This document shows, one piece after another, positions 1 to 8,776 of a stretch of DNA of 64,000 nt. How positions within the stretch are numbered: position 1 is the first letter of the stretch; each line of letters starts with the position of its first letter. This DNA is from Vicingaceae bacterium. GTDB lineage: Bacteria > Bacteroidota > Bacteroidia > Flavobacteriales_E > Vicingaceae. A model generated the notes under the pieces. The model was not told the DNA's origin. It saw only the letters and a program-made list of their open reading frames with translations, and did not search any database. A program made the position numbers and the translations under genes. The stretch lies in the NCBI GenBank assembly GCA_028245195.1, contig JAOKCF010000008.1, positions 31,993 through 95,992 of the forward strand, read 5' to 3'.

Positions 1-1
1 T

Positions 2-388
2 AATTTGTCATTAGCTCACCCATTAGGAGCTAATTTTTATGAATTTGTATCAAGAGCGAACTATGAAGTTGATCGATGGAATTTTGCATTGAATTACCAT
101 CAAAACAACCAAGGGAGGTCGAATTTTGGTCAAAACTTTGGTGAAAGTCTCCAGTTGTCTAATACATCAAGAGAGTTGGAGTATGAAAACGCATTGGCCC
201 AGGGTCAGAAAATTGTCGTTAAATATTTAGAAGCATCCGTTTCTTACCTGATCTGCAAAAAAGCGAATACGACCCTTTCTCTTTCTCACATAGCAAGAGA
301 AGAGAACATAGAAAACTCCAGCTCGTCAACTAATTTTTTTATGCTTCGGTTGCACTCTAACCTATTCAATAAGTATTTTGATTACTAG
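2..388 (+). CDS. C-terminal part of an outer-membrane-like protein (5' end outside window)
   Basis: The reading frame is open from the window edge (codons in phase from base 2) to a TAG stop, so only the last ~128 residues are present. The sequence is rich in aromatic residues with alternating polar and hydrophobic positions. It ends in a run resembling a terminal beta-strand (LHSNLFNKYFDY, aromatic last residue), as in outer-membrane beta-barrels. This ending is reminiscent of Wzi/RemB-like surface proteins of Flavobacteria, but that is only an impression. No catalytic motif is visible. It is separated from ctaB by ~140 bases containing a promoter, so it is probably a separate transcription unit. 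Confidence 0.5.
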   Translation, partial: NLSLAHPLGANFYEFVSRANYEVDRWNFALNYHQNNQGRSNFGQNFGESLQLSNTSRELEYENALAQGQKIVVKYLEASVSYLICKKANTTLSLSHIAREENIENSSSSTNFFMLRLHSNLFNKYFDY

Positions 389-494
389 AGTGATGGGGAG
401 TAGAAGTATTTGTTTTTAAAAAAAATCGTCTTCATAAGCAGAATAATTGTCAAGTTAATTGTGTCGGAGTAAATTCTATTAAGACAAGGTTGCG

Positions 495-502
495 TACTTT
501 TG
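495..502 (+). promoter_or_regulatory. Bacteroidota-type -7 promoter element (TAnnTTTG) for the ctaB operon
   Basis: TACTTTTG matches the Bacteroidota sigma-A -7 consensus TAnnTTTG exactly and lies 27 bases upstream of the ctaB start codon. This implies a leader of about 20 nucleotides. A clear TTG -33 element at the usual distance is not obvious, so the call rests on the -7 box and its position. Confidence 0.5.
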
Positions 503-529
503 TAACCTGCAAAAAAGCATAAATCTTTT

Positions 530-1426
530 ATGGATTTGACAACAGAAAATGAGCTTTCCATTCCTGCCACACTTTCAAGTAAGCTGGCTGATTACGCTGC
601 TTTCTTTAAGCTTCGTTTAGCGTCATTGGTAGTTTTTTCGGCTATTCTGGGTTATTTAATAGCAGCTGATACAATTGTTTGGGTTGACCTAACGTGGTTG
701 TGCATTGGTGGGTTTTTGGTTACTGGTTCGTCAAATGGTTATAATCAACTTGTTGAAAAAGACTTAGATAAATTAATGGACCGGACAAAAGTTCGTCCCC
801 TGGTTACAGGCAGAATGACCAAAAACGAGGCGTTATTGGTAGCTGGGATTACTGGTGCTGCCGGAATTTCAATTCTTTGGTTTTTCTTGAATCAATTGTC
901 AGGAATACTAGCGCTCATCTCATTAATTTTATATGTAGCCGTATATACTATGCTAAAGCAAAAAACCCCTTGGGCGGTTTTTGTAGGAGCATTTCCAGGA
1001 GCTATTCCACCCATGCTTGGGTGGGTTGCTGCTACAGGACATTTTGGATTAGAACCAGGGCTTCTATTTGCGCTGCAATTTATGTGGCAATTTCCTCACT
1101 TTTGGGCAATTGCTTGGAAGGCTAGCGATGACTATGCAAAGGCTGGGTTTTATTTATTGCCTTCCAAAGGTGGTAAAGACTTTACGTCTGCTTTTTTAAT
1201 TCTGTTGTATTCATTGTTTCTTTTACTAGTCAGTATTCTTCCTGTTGTTTTTGGTTTCACAGGTAACATAGCGCTATTTTTTATTATTGTTGCTGGAATT
1301 ATTATGATTTACCCTGCGATTCAATTATTTAAAAATAAATCTGATAAAGCTGCAACAAAAGTCATGTTTGCTTCCTTTATATATGTGCCAGTTGTTTTAC
1401 TGGCATGGTACCTTGATAAAATTTAA
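530..1426 (+). CDS. ctaB: Protoheme IX farnesyltransferase (heme O synthase)
   Basis: This 298-residue polytopic membrane protein is of the UbiA prenyltransferase superfamily. It transfers a farnesyl group to heme b, giving heme O for heme-copper oxidases. The characteristic aspartate-rich loop is seen near residues 73-90 (NQLVEKDLDKLMDRT, followed by KVRPL), and a second conserved loop contains YAKAGFYLLP (~residues 202-211). Length is normal for the family and about eight or nine hydrophobic segments are apparent. Only three bases separate it from the next gene, a subunit III of cytochrome oxidase, and the genes that follow are all oxidase subunits or assembly factors. This context supports heme O synthase rather than another UbiA member. 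Confidence 0.93.
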   Translation: MDLTTENELSIPATLSSKLADYAAFFKLRLASLVVFSAILGYLIAADTIVWVDLTWLCIGGFLVTGSSNGYNQLVEKDLDKLMDRTKVRPLVTGRMTKNEALLVAGITGAAGISILWFFLNQLSGILALISLILYVAVYTMLKQKTPWAVFVGAFPGAIPPMLGWVAATGHFGLEPGLLFALQFMWQFPHFWAIAWKASDDYAKAGFYLLPSKGGKDFTSAFLILLYSLFLLLVSILPVVFGFTGNIALFFIIVAGIIMIYPAIQLFKNKSDKAATKVMFASFIYVPVVLLAWYLDKI

Positions 1427-1429
1427 GTT

Positions 1430-2023
1430 ATGGAAGACCAATTTACTCTCAGCGAAAAAGATTTTCAAGAAGAGAAAAGAAAAAAAGTAATGAAACCACT
1501 GTTGTGGTTTGGGATGGCAAGTATTGTAATGCTTTTTGCAGGATTTACAAGTGCAGTTATAGTCAGAAAGGGAGATGGGGTTTGGTTGCATTATGACATG
1601 CCAGATGAGTTTTTGGGGAGTTCAATTATTGCAGTAATTAGTAGTGTTTTCATGGTTCTCGGATTGTTTTTTGCAAAGAAAAACAACCAACAAAAGCTTA
1701 AAACATTTTTGTGGTTAACATTAGCCACTGGTGCAGCTTTTGTTTACACTCAATTTTTAGGATATACTCAGTTAGTTGAGAATGATATCTTTTTAACAGG
1801 GCCTTCATCTAATCCTTCAGGGTCATTTTTATACATTATCTCAGGACTTCACTTGCTGCATTTAGCAGGTGGTATAATTGCATTGCTAATCGTCATTTTT
1901 AGTGCAATGAAAGATAGATATAACTCAGAAAATTTATTAGGTTTGCAAGTGTGTTCTGCATACTGGCACTTTATGGGTGCAATGTGGGTCTACTTGTATA
2001 TTTTTTTTAGAATGATAATTTAA
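1430..2023 (+). CDS. Cytochrome c oxidase subunit III, first paralog
   Basis: This 197-residue membrane protein is of the heme-copper oxidase subunit III family, with about five transmembrane helices. Family signatures visible are SGLHLLHLAGG in the fourth helix and a C-terminal AYWHFMGAMWVYLYIFF, equivalent to the YWHFVDVVWL end of subunit III. The short N-terminus (KDFQEEKRKKVMKPLLWF) is cytoplasmic-like. It sits 3 bases after ctaB and 10 bases before a second, longer subunit III, an arrangement common in Bacteroidota where the two may occupy related positions in the oxidase. Subunit III stabilises the core oxidase and does not carry redox centres. Confidence 0.88.
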   Translation: MEDQFTLSEKDFQEEKRKKVMKPLLWFGMASIVMLFAGFTSAVIVRKGDGVWLHYDMPDEFLGSSIIAVISSVFMVLGLFFAKKNNQQKLKTFLWLTLATGAAFVYTQFLGYTQLVENDIFLTGPSSNPSGSFLYIISGLHLLHLAGGIIALLIVIFSAMKDRYNSENLLGLQVCSAYWHFMGAMWVYLYIFFRMII

Positions 2024-2033
2024 TAATTGTACT

Positions 2034-2843
2034 ATGGCAGGACATTCTCCTTCTATTGATTCGAAGACACTTTGGGGTGGTGGAAGTTCACCTTTTAATG
2101 TCAGTTATGGAAAAATCATGATGTGGTTCTTCCTAGTTTCTGATGCATTTACTTTCTCAGGACTTCTTATTTCTTATGGCTTTATGCGTCATAGTTTTGC
2201 AGAATCTTGGCCAGTTGCGGAAAGAGTGTTTACGCATTTCCCATTCATGCATGGAGATCATCCATTGTTGTATGTGGCGCTAATGACCTTCATATTAATT
2301 ATGAGTTCTGTTACTATGGTTCTAGCTGTTGAGGCGGGCCATAGAATGGACAAGAAGAATGTTACTAAATGGATGGCTTGGACAATTGTTGGAGGGTTAA
2401 TCTTTGTTGGCTCACAAGCTTGGGAATGGTATCATTTTATTCATGGAACAGAATTAGGAGCATTTCAATTGGCAGACGGAACGATTGTTCAATGGGTTGA
2501 TGCTGCAAAAGAAGCTTTTTATTTGCCTGGGAAAGAACAAGTAATGGTTTCAGGAGCTGAAGCGGCAGCAATGTTGAAAAATGGAGTTGAGGTTTATGGC
2601 GCCAATTTAACAGTTAATGAATATGGTTTGCCTTTGTTTGGAGACTTTTTCTTCTTTATTACTGGATTTCACGGGACTCACGTGTTTAGTGGAGTTGTAA
2701 TAAACTTTATCATTTTCGTAAATGTGTTAAAAGGCACATACGAGAAGAGAGGCTATTATGACATGGTAGAGAAGGTCGGGCTATATTGGCATTTTGTCGA
2801 TTTAGTTTGGGTATTTGTTTTTACCTTTTTCTACTTAATATAA
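2034..2843 (+). CDS. Cytochrome c oxidase subunit III, second paralog with an inserted loop
   Basis: This 269-residue subunit III has the signatures FFITGFHGTHVFSG and a C-terminal YWHFVDLVWVFVF, both diagnostic for the family. Compared with a minimal subunit III it carries an extra stretch of roughly 50-60 residues (about residues 140-195) between EWYHFIHG and the GFHGTHV helix, rich in acidic and small residues and without strong hydrophobicity. This probably forms an extramembrane loop. The gene is transcribed with its shorter paralog and with subunit IV. Assignment to the family is secure; the function of the loop is unknown. Confidence 0.9.
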   Translation: MAGHSPSIDSKTLWGGGSSPFNVSYGKIMMWFFLVSDAFTFSGLLISYGFMRHSFAESWPVAERVFTHFPFMHGDHPLLYVALMTFILIMSSVTMVLAVEAGHRMDKKNVTKWMAWTIVGGLIFVGSQAWEWYHFIHGTELGAFQLADGTIVQWVDAAKEAFYLPGKEQVMVSGAEAAAMLKNGVEVYGANLTVNEYGLPLFGDFFFFITGFHGTHVFSGVVINFIIFVNVLKGTYEKRGYYDMVEKVGLYWHFVDLVWVFVFTFFYLI

Positions 2844-2873
2844 TTATTGATAACGATTTAGAATTTTCAGGAT

Positions 2874-3230
2874 ATGGATTTTGATAGAACAAGAGAATAC
2901 GTACAACATCACTCAGAGGCTGAAGGAAAGGTTCAGAGAAAAATGATTTGGGTTATTTTTTGGGTGCTTTTAGGAATTACCGCAGTTGAAGTTACACTTG
3001 GTTTAGTCTGGAATGAAATTGGACTTGCTTGGCCTTTCGTTAAATGGACGTTTATTTTACTTACCCTCATAAAGGCGTATTACATTGTTGCATATTATAT
3101 GCATCTAAAACACGAATACAAGAATTTTATATATATGGTCATTTTACCATATGTTGTATTGGTATTGTATTTAATCATCCTAGCGCTTAATGAGGCAGTT
3201 TATGTGCACGATACACATGGATTGCTCTAA
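2874..3230 (+). CDS. Cytochrome c oxidase subunit IV family protein
   Basis: This 118-residue protein has three predicted transmembrane helices after a short polar N-terminus ending in EGKVQRKMIWVIFWVLL. The central segment KAYYIVAYYMHLKHE, with its YYMHLKHE motif, is typical of the small prokaryotic subunit IV (CyoD/CtaF-like) of heme-copper oxidases. The gene lies 30 bases after subunit III and 9 bases before the SCO assembly gene, inside the oxidase operon. It probably stabilises the oxidase core. No metal site is expected in this subunit. Confidence 0.85.
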   Translation: MDFDRTREYVQHHSEAEGKVQRKMIWVIFWVLLGITAVEVTLGLVWNEIGLAWPFVKWTFILLTLIKAYYIVAYYMHLKHEYKNFIYMVILPYVVLVLYLIILALNEAVYVHDTHGLL

Positions 3231-3239
3231 ATAATTTCT

Positions 3240-3911
3240 ATGAATTTTAAGAGGCTTCAGAAGGGTACAATATTATTCACCATTCTTTTGGTACCCACTA
3301 TTTTCTTTTTTATGCTGCACTCAGGGTCTCATAACTTTAAGCCGCCACAAGTATTTGGTCCTAAGAGTATGGCTGAGAACGGAGTTGATACTATTTACCA
3401 CACCATCCCTTATTTTGAGTTTACGAATCACCTAGGTGAGAAGGTAACTAGCAAGGATTATGAAGGTAAAATATATGTAGCAGATTTCTTCTTTGCCACT
3501 TGTCCAACCATTTGTCCTAAAATGGCGGTTCACATGTTAGAGTTGCAAAAACATTTTTACGATCGATCAGATTTTGGATTGCTATCTCACACTATAAATC
3601 CGGAACACGACTCTGTTGAGGTACTGTTTGAATACTCAAAAAAAGTACATAACATTGATTCGGTATGGGAGTTTGTTACCGGTCCTAAAGAAGACATCGC
3701 TAGTATAGCAAGAAATGGATACTTTGCTAATGCTATGAAAGATTTCGACGCGGAAGGTGGATTCTTGCATTCAACAAACTTTTTTTTAATAGACAGATTA
3801 GGTCGAATTCGAGGAATATTTGATGGAACAAGTACTAGAGATGTTGAAGATTGCATGGATGCAATTGAAATACTCTACAGAGAGGAATATGCACCCTTAA
3901 AGAATAAGTAG
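3240..3911 (+). CDS. SCO1/SenC-family copper chaperone for the CuA site
   Basis: This 223-residue membrane-anchored thioredoxin-fold protein has an N-terminal hydrophobic anchor (about residues 10-27). The copper-binding CxxxC motif is CPTIC (Cys88 and Cys92), preceded by ADFFFAT. The third ligand is His177 in GGFLHSTNFFLID, as in Sco1. SCO proteins deliver copper to the CuA centre of oxidase subunit II in the periplasm, and this fits the oxidase operon in which the gene lies. The matching subunit II gene is at the far right of the window. All three ligands are present, so the protein should be functional. Confidence 0.92.
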   Translation: MNFKRLQKGTILFTILLVPTIFFFMLHSGSHNFKPPQVFGPKSMAENGVDTIYHTIPYFEFTNHLGEKVTSKDYEGKIYVADFFFATCPTICPKMAVHMLELQKHFYDRSDFGLLSHTINPEHDSVEVLFEYSKKVHNIDSVWEFVTGPKEDIASIARNGYFANAMKDFDAEGGFLHSTNFFLIDRLGRIRGIFDGTSTRDVEDCMDAIEILYREEYAPLKNK

Positions 3912-3916
3912 GTTCC

Positions 3917-4441
3917 ATGAATGTCAACGCTACCAGTACAAAAAGATTAATTATCGTTTTATCGATTGTGGTTCCCGTTTTAGTAGCCATACTTTACTTG
4001 TTGCCAAAGAACTTTTCTGTTGGTGAAGAAGTGTATTACCTTCCTATGTTAAATGCATTTTTAAATGGCACCACATCCATACTTTTAGTCGCAGGTTTCA
4101 TTGCCATTAAAAATGGCAATAAACAGATACACAAGCGAATCATGCTTTCTGCCTTGGTATTATCGGTATTATTTTTACTAAGTTATGTGACGTATCATGC
4201 TTTAACAGAGTCAACTCCTTTTGGAGGAGAAGGCACGATAAAAGTAATTTACTTGGTCATTCTGTCAACCCATATTGTTTTGGCGATTGCAATTGTTCCA
4301 TTGGTGCTGATTACTTTTAGTCGAGCTTTGACGGCAAAGTTCGACAAGCATAGAAAGATTGCCCGAATTACATTGCCATTATGGTTATATGTTACGGTAA
4401 CAGGAGTTGTAGTTTACTTGATGATTTCTCCTTATTATTAG
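3917..4441 (+). CDS. DUF420 family membrane protein (oxidase-associated)
   Basis: This 174-residue polytopic protein has about five hydrophobic helices. The sequence has the features of the DUF420/YozB-like family: a short N-terminus, PMLNAFLNGTTSILLVAG in the second helix, and HKRIMLSALVLSVLFLLSYVTYH in the third, where conserved histidines occur. In Bacteroidota and Bacillota this family is commonly encoded beside sco and ctaB and is thought to help in oxidase biogenesis, although the exact role is not established. It starts 5 bases after the SCO gene and closes the oxidase operon. Confidence 0.82.
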   Translation: MNVNATSTKRLIIVLSIVVPVLVAILYLLPKNFSVGEEVYYLPMLNAFLNGTTSILLVAGFIAIKNGNKQIHKRIMLSALVLSVLFLLSYVTYHALTESTPFGGEGTIKVIYLVILSTHIVLAIAIVPLVLITFSRALTAKFDKHRKIARITLPLWLYVTVTGVVVYLMISPYY

Positions 4442-4589
4442 TGATGGTTGATATCTGATAGACTTAGACTAGGCAAGTTTATACCTATGCATTTAGAATC
4501 TAGTAAACGGTAGATGTAAGAATTCACTAAATTTATTAGATTACCTATTAAGTAAAGTTAAAATATTTCAATCCTAAACAGTCTGTGCT

Positions 4590-4597
4590 TACTTTTG
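4590..4597 (+). promoter_or_regulatory. TAnnTTTG -7 element very close to the start codon of the small CxxC protein
   Basis: TACTTTTG is a perfect -7 element, but its last base is only five bases before the ATG at 4603. Transcription starting 5-8 bases downstream of the box would begin at or immediately beside the start codon, suggesting a leaderless or near-leaderless message. No convincing TTG -33 element is seen. Confidence 0.4.
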
Positions 4598-4602
4598 TGT
4601 CA

Positions 4603-4851
4603 ATGAAAAAACCATTTCTTTCTTTAGGTGTCTTAATACTGATTTCGCTAGTATTTGTTGTTGATGCGGATGCACAGTGTGCAATGTGCAAGGCTGTGTT
4701 AGAGTCAAATATGCAGAGTGGTGAAGATGCAATGGGAAAAGGAATAAATGGCGGAATAATCTACATTATGTTTGTGCCATATATTATTATAGCAATTGCA
4801 GGTTATTTTACTTACAAGCACATTAAAAAATCGAATCAAGCGCAAGCTTAG
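4603..4851 (+). CDS. Small exported CxxC membrane protein of unknown function
   Basis: The protein has 82 residues, starting at the ATG that precedes a standard signal-like segment (MKKPFLSLGVLILISL). An upstream GTG in frame at 4585 would overlap the promoter box, so it was not chosen. After a predicted cleavage near Ala24-Gln25 it begins with a CAMC motif (Cys26, Cys29), followed by a short polar region and one strong transmembrane helix (about residues 50-70) ending in KHIKKSNQ. I do not recognise a named family. The CxxC at the membrane surface and the position beside oxidase assembly genes suggest a redox or metal-related role, but this is only inferred from location. Confidence 0.7.
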   Translation: MKKPFLSLGVLILISLVFVVDADAQCAMCKAVLESNMQSGEDAMGKGINGGIIYIMFVPYIIIAIAGYFTYKHIKKSNQAQA

Positions 4852-4865
4852 AAGTTCTTATTTTA

Positions 4866-4970
4866 TAATTTATCAAGAAAGGTGGAGGGACAGGCCCTTT
4901 GAAACCTTGGCAAACGGTTATACCCTAGTGCCAATTCCTGTTTCGCCAGCTGGCGGATTAAGATAAGTTC
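4866..4970 (+). ncRNA. SAM-I (S-box) riboswitch aptamer
   Basis: The region contains the hallmark S-box core: TTATCAAGAAAGGTGGAGGG, then a GGCCC segment and TGAAACC, a GGCAA run, GTGCCAATTCC, and a closing AAGATAAG that pairs with TTATC to form P1. The P4 arm is an unusually perfect palindrome (CGCCAGCTGGCG). S-box RNAs bind S-adenosylmethionine and switch off methionine genes when it is abundant. The next gene downstream is methionine synthase, and a terminator lies between them, so control by transcription termination is expected. Minor departures from consensus (for example GGCAAAC) do not affect the main junction motifs. Confidence 0.9.
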
Positions 4971-4981
4971 GAAACGACACT

Positions 4982-5020
4982 AGCCCTTGTCATTCTGAAC
5001 TGAATGAATAAGGGCTTTTT
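4982..5020 (+). terminator. Riboswitch expression-platform terminator before metH
   Basis: AGCCCTT and AAGGGCT form the base of a long hairpin, extended by TCATTC/GAATGA around a TGAACT loop and followed by a T run. CTAGTG inside the aptamer (4924-4929) is complementary to CACTAG (4978-4983), which includes the first bases of the terminator. This gives a possible anti-terminator of six base pairs when SAM is absent. Confidence 0.8.
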
Positions 5021-5030
5021 TAGTTTTACA

Positions 5031-8000
5031 ATGAAACAAGATATAAGAGATGTATTAAAAGATAGAATTCTAGTATTGGATGGTGCAATGGGCACGATGA
5101 TTCAACGACATAAACTAAGTGAAGAGGATTTTAGAGGAAATCAATTTAAGGACCACGCAATGTCTTTGAAGGGGAACAATGACTTGTTGTCTATCACCCA
5201 GCCTCAGATCATCAAGGAAATTCATGCATTGTATTATGCTGCTGGTTCAGACATTGTTGAAACTAACACGTTTTCAGGAACTACCATTGCTCAGTTAGAT
5301 TATGGGTTGGAGGATGCTGTTTATCAATTGAACTACGAATCTGCAAAAATTGCGAAAGAGGTGGCAGATAAGTTCACTGCAAAGGAGCCAAATAAACCAA
5401 GATATGTAGCAGGTTCTATTGGTCCAACCAATAGAACTGCCTCTCTTTCACCGGATGTAAACCGTCCAGAATTTCGGAATACTTCTTTTGATGAATTGAA
5501 AGACGCCTACTATCTCCAAATTAAAGGCCTAGTTGAAGGCGGGTCAGATGTTTTATTGATTGAAACTGTTTTTGACACTTTAAACTGCAAAGCGGCATTG
5601 TTTGCGTGTTCAGATTATTTTGAAAACACTGGTAAGGAATTGCCAATAATGGTTTCTGGAACTATTACAGATGCTTCTGGAAGAACACTATCCGGTCAAA
5701 CGGCTGAAGCATTTCTGATTTCAATTAGTCATTTGCCATTATTATCAGTTGGGTTTAACTGTGCATTAGGTGCAAAAGAATTACGACCTTATTTGGAGAC
5801 AGTCGCCAACAAAACAGAATTTTTTACATCAGCACATCCAAATGCAGGGCTACCGAACGCTTTCGGTGAATACGACCAAACTGCCGAACAAATGGGCGGA
5901 TTTATTGAAGATTTTATCTCCAGTGGGTTTGTAAATATTATTGGAGGGTGTTGTGGAACAACTCCTGAACACATAGCTGAAATAGCTAAGATTGCTCAAA
6001 AGTATTCGCCAAGAAAGAGGGCAACAATTAAAAAATTGCCGAGATACTCTGGTTTAGAACCCCTCACCATTTTCAAAGAAAGCAATTTCGTGAACGTTGG
6101 AGAAAGAACAAATGTTACCGGTTCGCTAATATTTAAGAGATTAATTAAAGAAGATAACTACGAAGAAGCTTTAAGCGTTGCCTTGCAGCAAGTTGAAGGA
6201 GGAGCTCAAATTATTGATGTCAACATGGACGAAGGGATGTTGGACTCAGAAGAGGCGATGAAAACCTTTTTGAATATGATTGCATCTGATCCGGATATTT
6301 CTAGGGTTCCTGTAATGATTGACTCTTCTAAGTTTTCTGTGATTGAGGCAGGCTTAAAGTGTGTGCAAGGAAAGTGTATCGTAAACTCCATCAGTTTAAA
6401 AGAAGGAGAAGAAAATTTCATTCAACAGGCTAAAACGGTAAGAAGATACGGAGCAGCAGTAATTGTTATGGCGTTCGATGAAAAAGGACAGGCAGACAAT
6501 TTTGAAAGAAGAATTGAAATTTGCGAAAGGGCATACAAGATTTTAACAGAAAAAGTAAAGTTTCCTGCAGAGGATATCATTTTTGATCCAAATATATTAA
6601 CGATAGGCACTGGGCTAGAGGAACACAATAATTACGCAGTTGATTTTATTAAGGCTACCAAATGGATTAAGGAAAACCTGCCTGGGGCACTAGTAAGCGG
6701 AGGGGTTTCGAATGTTTCATTTTCTTTCAGAGGGAATAATGTAGTTCGTGAGGCTATAAATTCAGCTTTTTTATTCCACGCTATTAAGAATGGTCTTGAC
6801 ATGGGGATTCTAAATGCAGGGATGATTGAAGTGTACGACGACATTCCAAAAGACCTTTTAGACCACGTAGAAGATGTGTTGCTGAATAGGCGAGAAGATT
6901 CAACTGAAAGATTAACGGAAATCGCAGAAAGTGTAGCCAAGGGAGGGAAAGTAATAGTAAAAAATGAGGAGTGGCGAAAGGGAACGGTTCAAGAACGTTT
7001 AAGTCATTCTTTGGTAAAAGGAATAGTTGAGAATATTGTTGCTGACACAGAGGAAGCTCGTCAACATTATGAGAAGCCCCTAGAGGTTATTGAAGGGCCT
7101 TTGATGGACGGAATGAATGTAGTTGGGGATTTGTTTGGAGCAGGGAAAATGTTCCTGCCACAAGTAGTGAAAAGTGCACGAGTAATGAAAAAGGCAGTTG
7201 CACATTTATTACCGTATATAGAGGAGGAGAAGTTACGTTCAGGAGATGTTGCAAAGAATGCAGGAAAAATTCTTTTGGCAACGGTTAAAGGAGACGTACA
7301 CGATATTGGGAAAAATATTGTTGGGGTTGTATTAGCTTGTAATAATTACGAGGTAATTGACATGGGAGTGATGATTCCAGCTGATAAGATTCTACAGAAA
7401 GCTATCGATATGGATGTGGACATGATTGGGTTAAGTGGTTTGATTACCCCCTCTTTAGATGAGATGGTGCATGTGGCAAGTGAAATGAAACGACAAGGGT
7501 TTAACGCGCCTCTTTTAATTGGTGGAGCAACTACTTCAAAAGCCCATACGGCGGTTAAAATAGCTCCTGAATATGAGTTTCCTGTCGTTCACGTTTTAGA
7601 TGCTTCTCGCTCTGTGCCTGTTGCAGGGAGTTTGTTAACGAAGGATAAGGTAGTAAAAGATAAATTCTTCTCTGACTTAAAAGAAGAGTATTCAATAATT
7701 AGAGATCAATTCGAAGCGAAGCGAAATCAGAAAAAGATGATTTCAATTGAGGATGCTCGAAAAAATGCCTTCGAAATAAATTGGAAGTCTACGGATATCA
7801 AAACCCCAAGTTTCACAGGTACCAAGGTATTTGATAACTACTCCATAAATGACTTAATTCCATTTGTAGACTGGACACCATTTTTTCAAACATGGGAATT
7901 GGCTGGGAAGTATCCTAATATTTTAGAGGACGAAGTAGTAGGAGATGAGGCTCAAAAATTATTTATCGATGCTAAGGCAATGCTAGAGAAAATTGTGAGC

Positions 8001-8702
8001 GAAAATTGGTTGCAAGCAAGAGGAGTTATAGGTTTTTGGAAAGCAAATTCTACAGGAGATGACATTCAGTTAAAAGCAGAGAGTAGTGATTCATTCGAAA
8101 CCTTGCATACACTAAGGCAACAAGGGAAAAAAGCTGCTAAGGTGCCAAATATAGCTTTGTCTGATTTTATCGCTCCACATAATAGTGGAAGGGAAGATTA
8201 CATTGGAGCATTTGCTTTGACTGCTGGTATTGGAATTGATGAACACATAGCTAGGTTTGAGGCAGATCATGATGATTATAATAGTATTATGATAAAAGCA
8301 CTGGCAGATCGATTGGCAGAAGCTTTTGCAGAACGTTTACATAAAGAAGTGAGAGTTAATCATTGGGGCTATGCTGAAAACGAAGGACTCAACAATGAAG
8401 AATTAATAAAAGAGAGGTACAGAGGCATTCGCCCAGCAGCAGGTTATCCTGCTTGTCCTGACCATTCAGAGAAAGAAACAATATTTAGATTATTGGATGC
8501 AGAAAAGTTGGGTATTACTTTAACTGAAAGCTACGCTATGCTGCCAACCGCAGCAGTTAGCGGGTTATATTTTGCCAACGAGAATTCGAAGTACTTTGGT
8601 TTAGGAAAGGTACAGAAGGATCAAATGGAAGATTATGCCCTGAGAAAAGGTAAAACGATTGAGGCCTGCGAAAAGTGGTTGCGTCCTAATTTGAATTACT
8701 AG
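5031..8702 (+). CDS. metH: Cobalamin-dependent methionine synthase
   Basis: This 1223-residue protein carries all four MetH modules. An N-terminal homocysteine-binding barrel has the zinc cysteines (GFNCALGAK and [10 protein letters not shown]). A pterin-binding domain follows ([13 protein letters not shown]), then a cobalamin cap and binding domain with the DxHxxG motif (D755-V-H-D-I-G760, His757 being the axial cobalt ligand). The C-terminal reactivation domain has [12 protein letters not shown] and [12 protein letters not shown]. It transfers a methyl group from methyltetrahydrofolate to homocysteine. The ATG at 5031 was chosen because an in-frame ATG at 5004 lies within the riboswitch terminator hairpin. 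Expression should fall when SAM is high. A hairpin terminator follows the stop codon. Confidence 0.96.
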   Translation: MKQDIRDVLKDRILVLDGAMGTMIQRHKLSEEDFRGNQFKDHAMSLKGNNDLLSITQPQIIKEIHALYYAAGSDIVETNTFSGTTIAQLDYGLEDAVYQLNYESAKIAKEVADKFTAKEPNKPRYVAGSIGPTNRTASLSPDVNRPEFRNTSFDELKDAYYLQIKGLVEGGSDVLLIETVFDTLNCKAALFACSDYFENTGKELPIMVSGTITDASGRTLSGQTAEAFLISISHLPLLSVGFNCALGAKELRPYLETVANKTEFFTSAHPNAGLPNAFGEYDQTAEQMGGFIEDFISSGFVNIIGGCCGTTPEHIAEIAKIAQKYSPRKRATIKKLPRYSGLEPLTIFKESNFVNVGERTNVTGSLIFKRLIKEDNYEEALSVALQQVEGGAQIIDVNMDEGMLDSEEAMKTFLNMIASDPDISRVPVMIDSSKFSVIEAGLKCVQGKCIVNSISLKEGEENFIQQAKTVRRYGAAVIVMAFDEKGQADNFERRIEICERAYKILTEKVKFPAEDIIFDPNILTIGTGLEEHNNYAVDFIKATKWIKENLPGALVSGGVSNVSFSFRGNNVVREAINSAFLFHAIKNGLDMGILNAGMIEVYDDIPKDLLDHVEDVLLNRREDSTERLTEIAESVAKGGKVIVKNEEWRKGTVQERLSHSLVKGIVENIVADTEEARQHYEKPLEVIEGPLMDGMNVVGDLFGAGKMFLPQVVKSARVMKKAVAHLLPYIEEEKLRSGDVAKNAGKILLATVKGDVHDIGKNIVGVVLACNNYEVIDMGVMIPADKILQKAIDMDVDMIGLSGLITPSLDEMVHVASEMKRQGFNAPLLIGGATTSKAHTAVKIAPEYEFPVVHVLDASRSVPVAGSLLTKDKVVKDKFFSDLKEEYSIIRDQFEAKRNQKKMISIEDARKNAFEINWKSTDIKTPSFTGTKVFDNYSINDLIPFVDWTPFFQTWELAGKYPNILEDEVVGDEAQKLFIDAKAMLEKIVSENWLQARGVIGFWKANSTGDDIQLKAESSDSFETLHTLRQQGKKAAKVPNIALSDFIAPHNSGREDYIGAFALTAGIGIDEHIARFEADHDDYNSIMIKALADRLAEAFAERLHKEVRVNHWGYAENEGLNNEELIKERYRGIRPAAGYPACPDHSEKETIFRLLDAEKLGITLTESYAMLPTAAVSGLYFANENSKYFGLGKVQKDQMEDYALRKGKTIEACEKWLRPNLNY

Positions 8703-8721
8703 TCAGTTATTGCTATAATAT

Positions 8722-8755
8722 AAAATGCCACCCTAATTCGTTAAGGTAGCATTTT
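8722..8755. terminator. Bidirectional hairpin terminator between metH and the anti-sigma-like gene
   Basis: AATGCCACC and GGTAGCATT pair with one mismatch around a ~13-base loop, with A residues on the left and T residues on the right. It lies between the ends of two converging genes and could terminate both. Confidence 0.65.
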
Positions 8756-8776
8756 TAGTTAAAATTAATTCATCGG

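Noticed and set aside
5004..5030. Upstream ATG for metH
   Set aside because: It falls inside the riboswitch terminator stem, and the added residues do not match the MetH N-terminus; 5031 is the better start.
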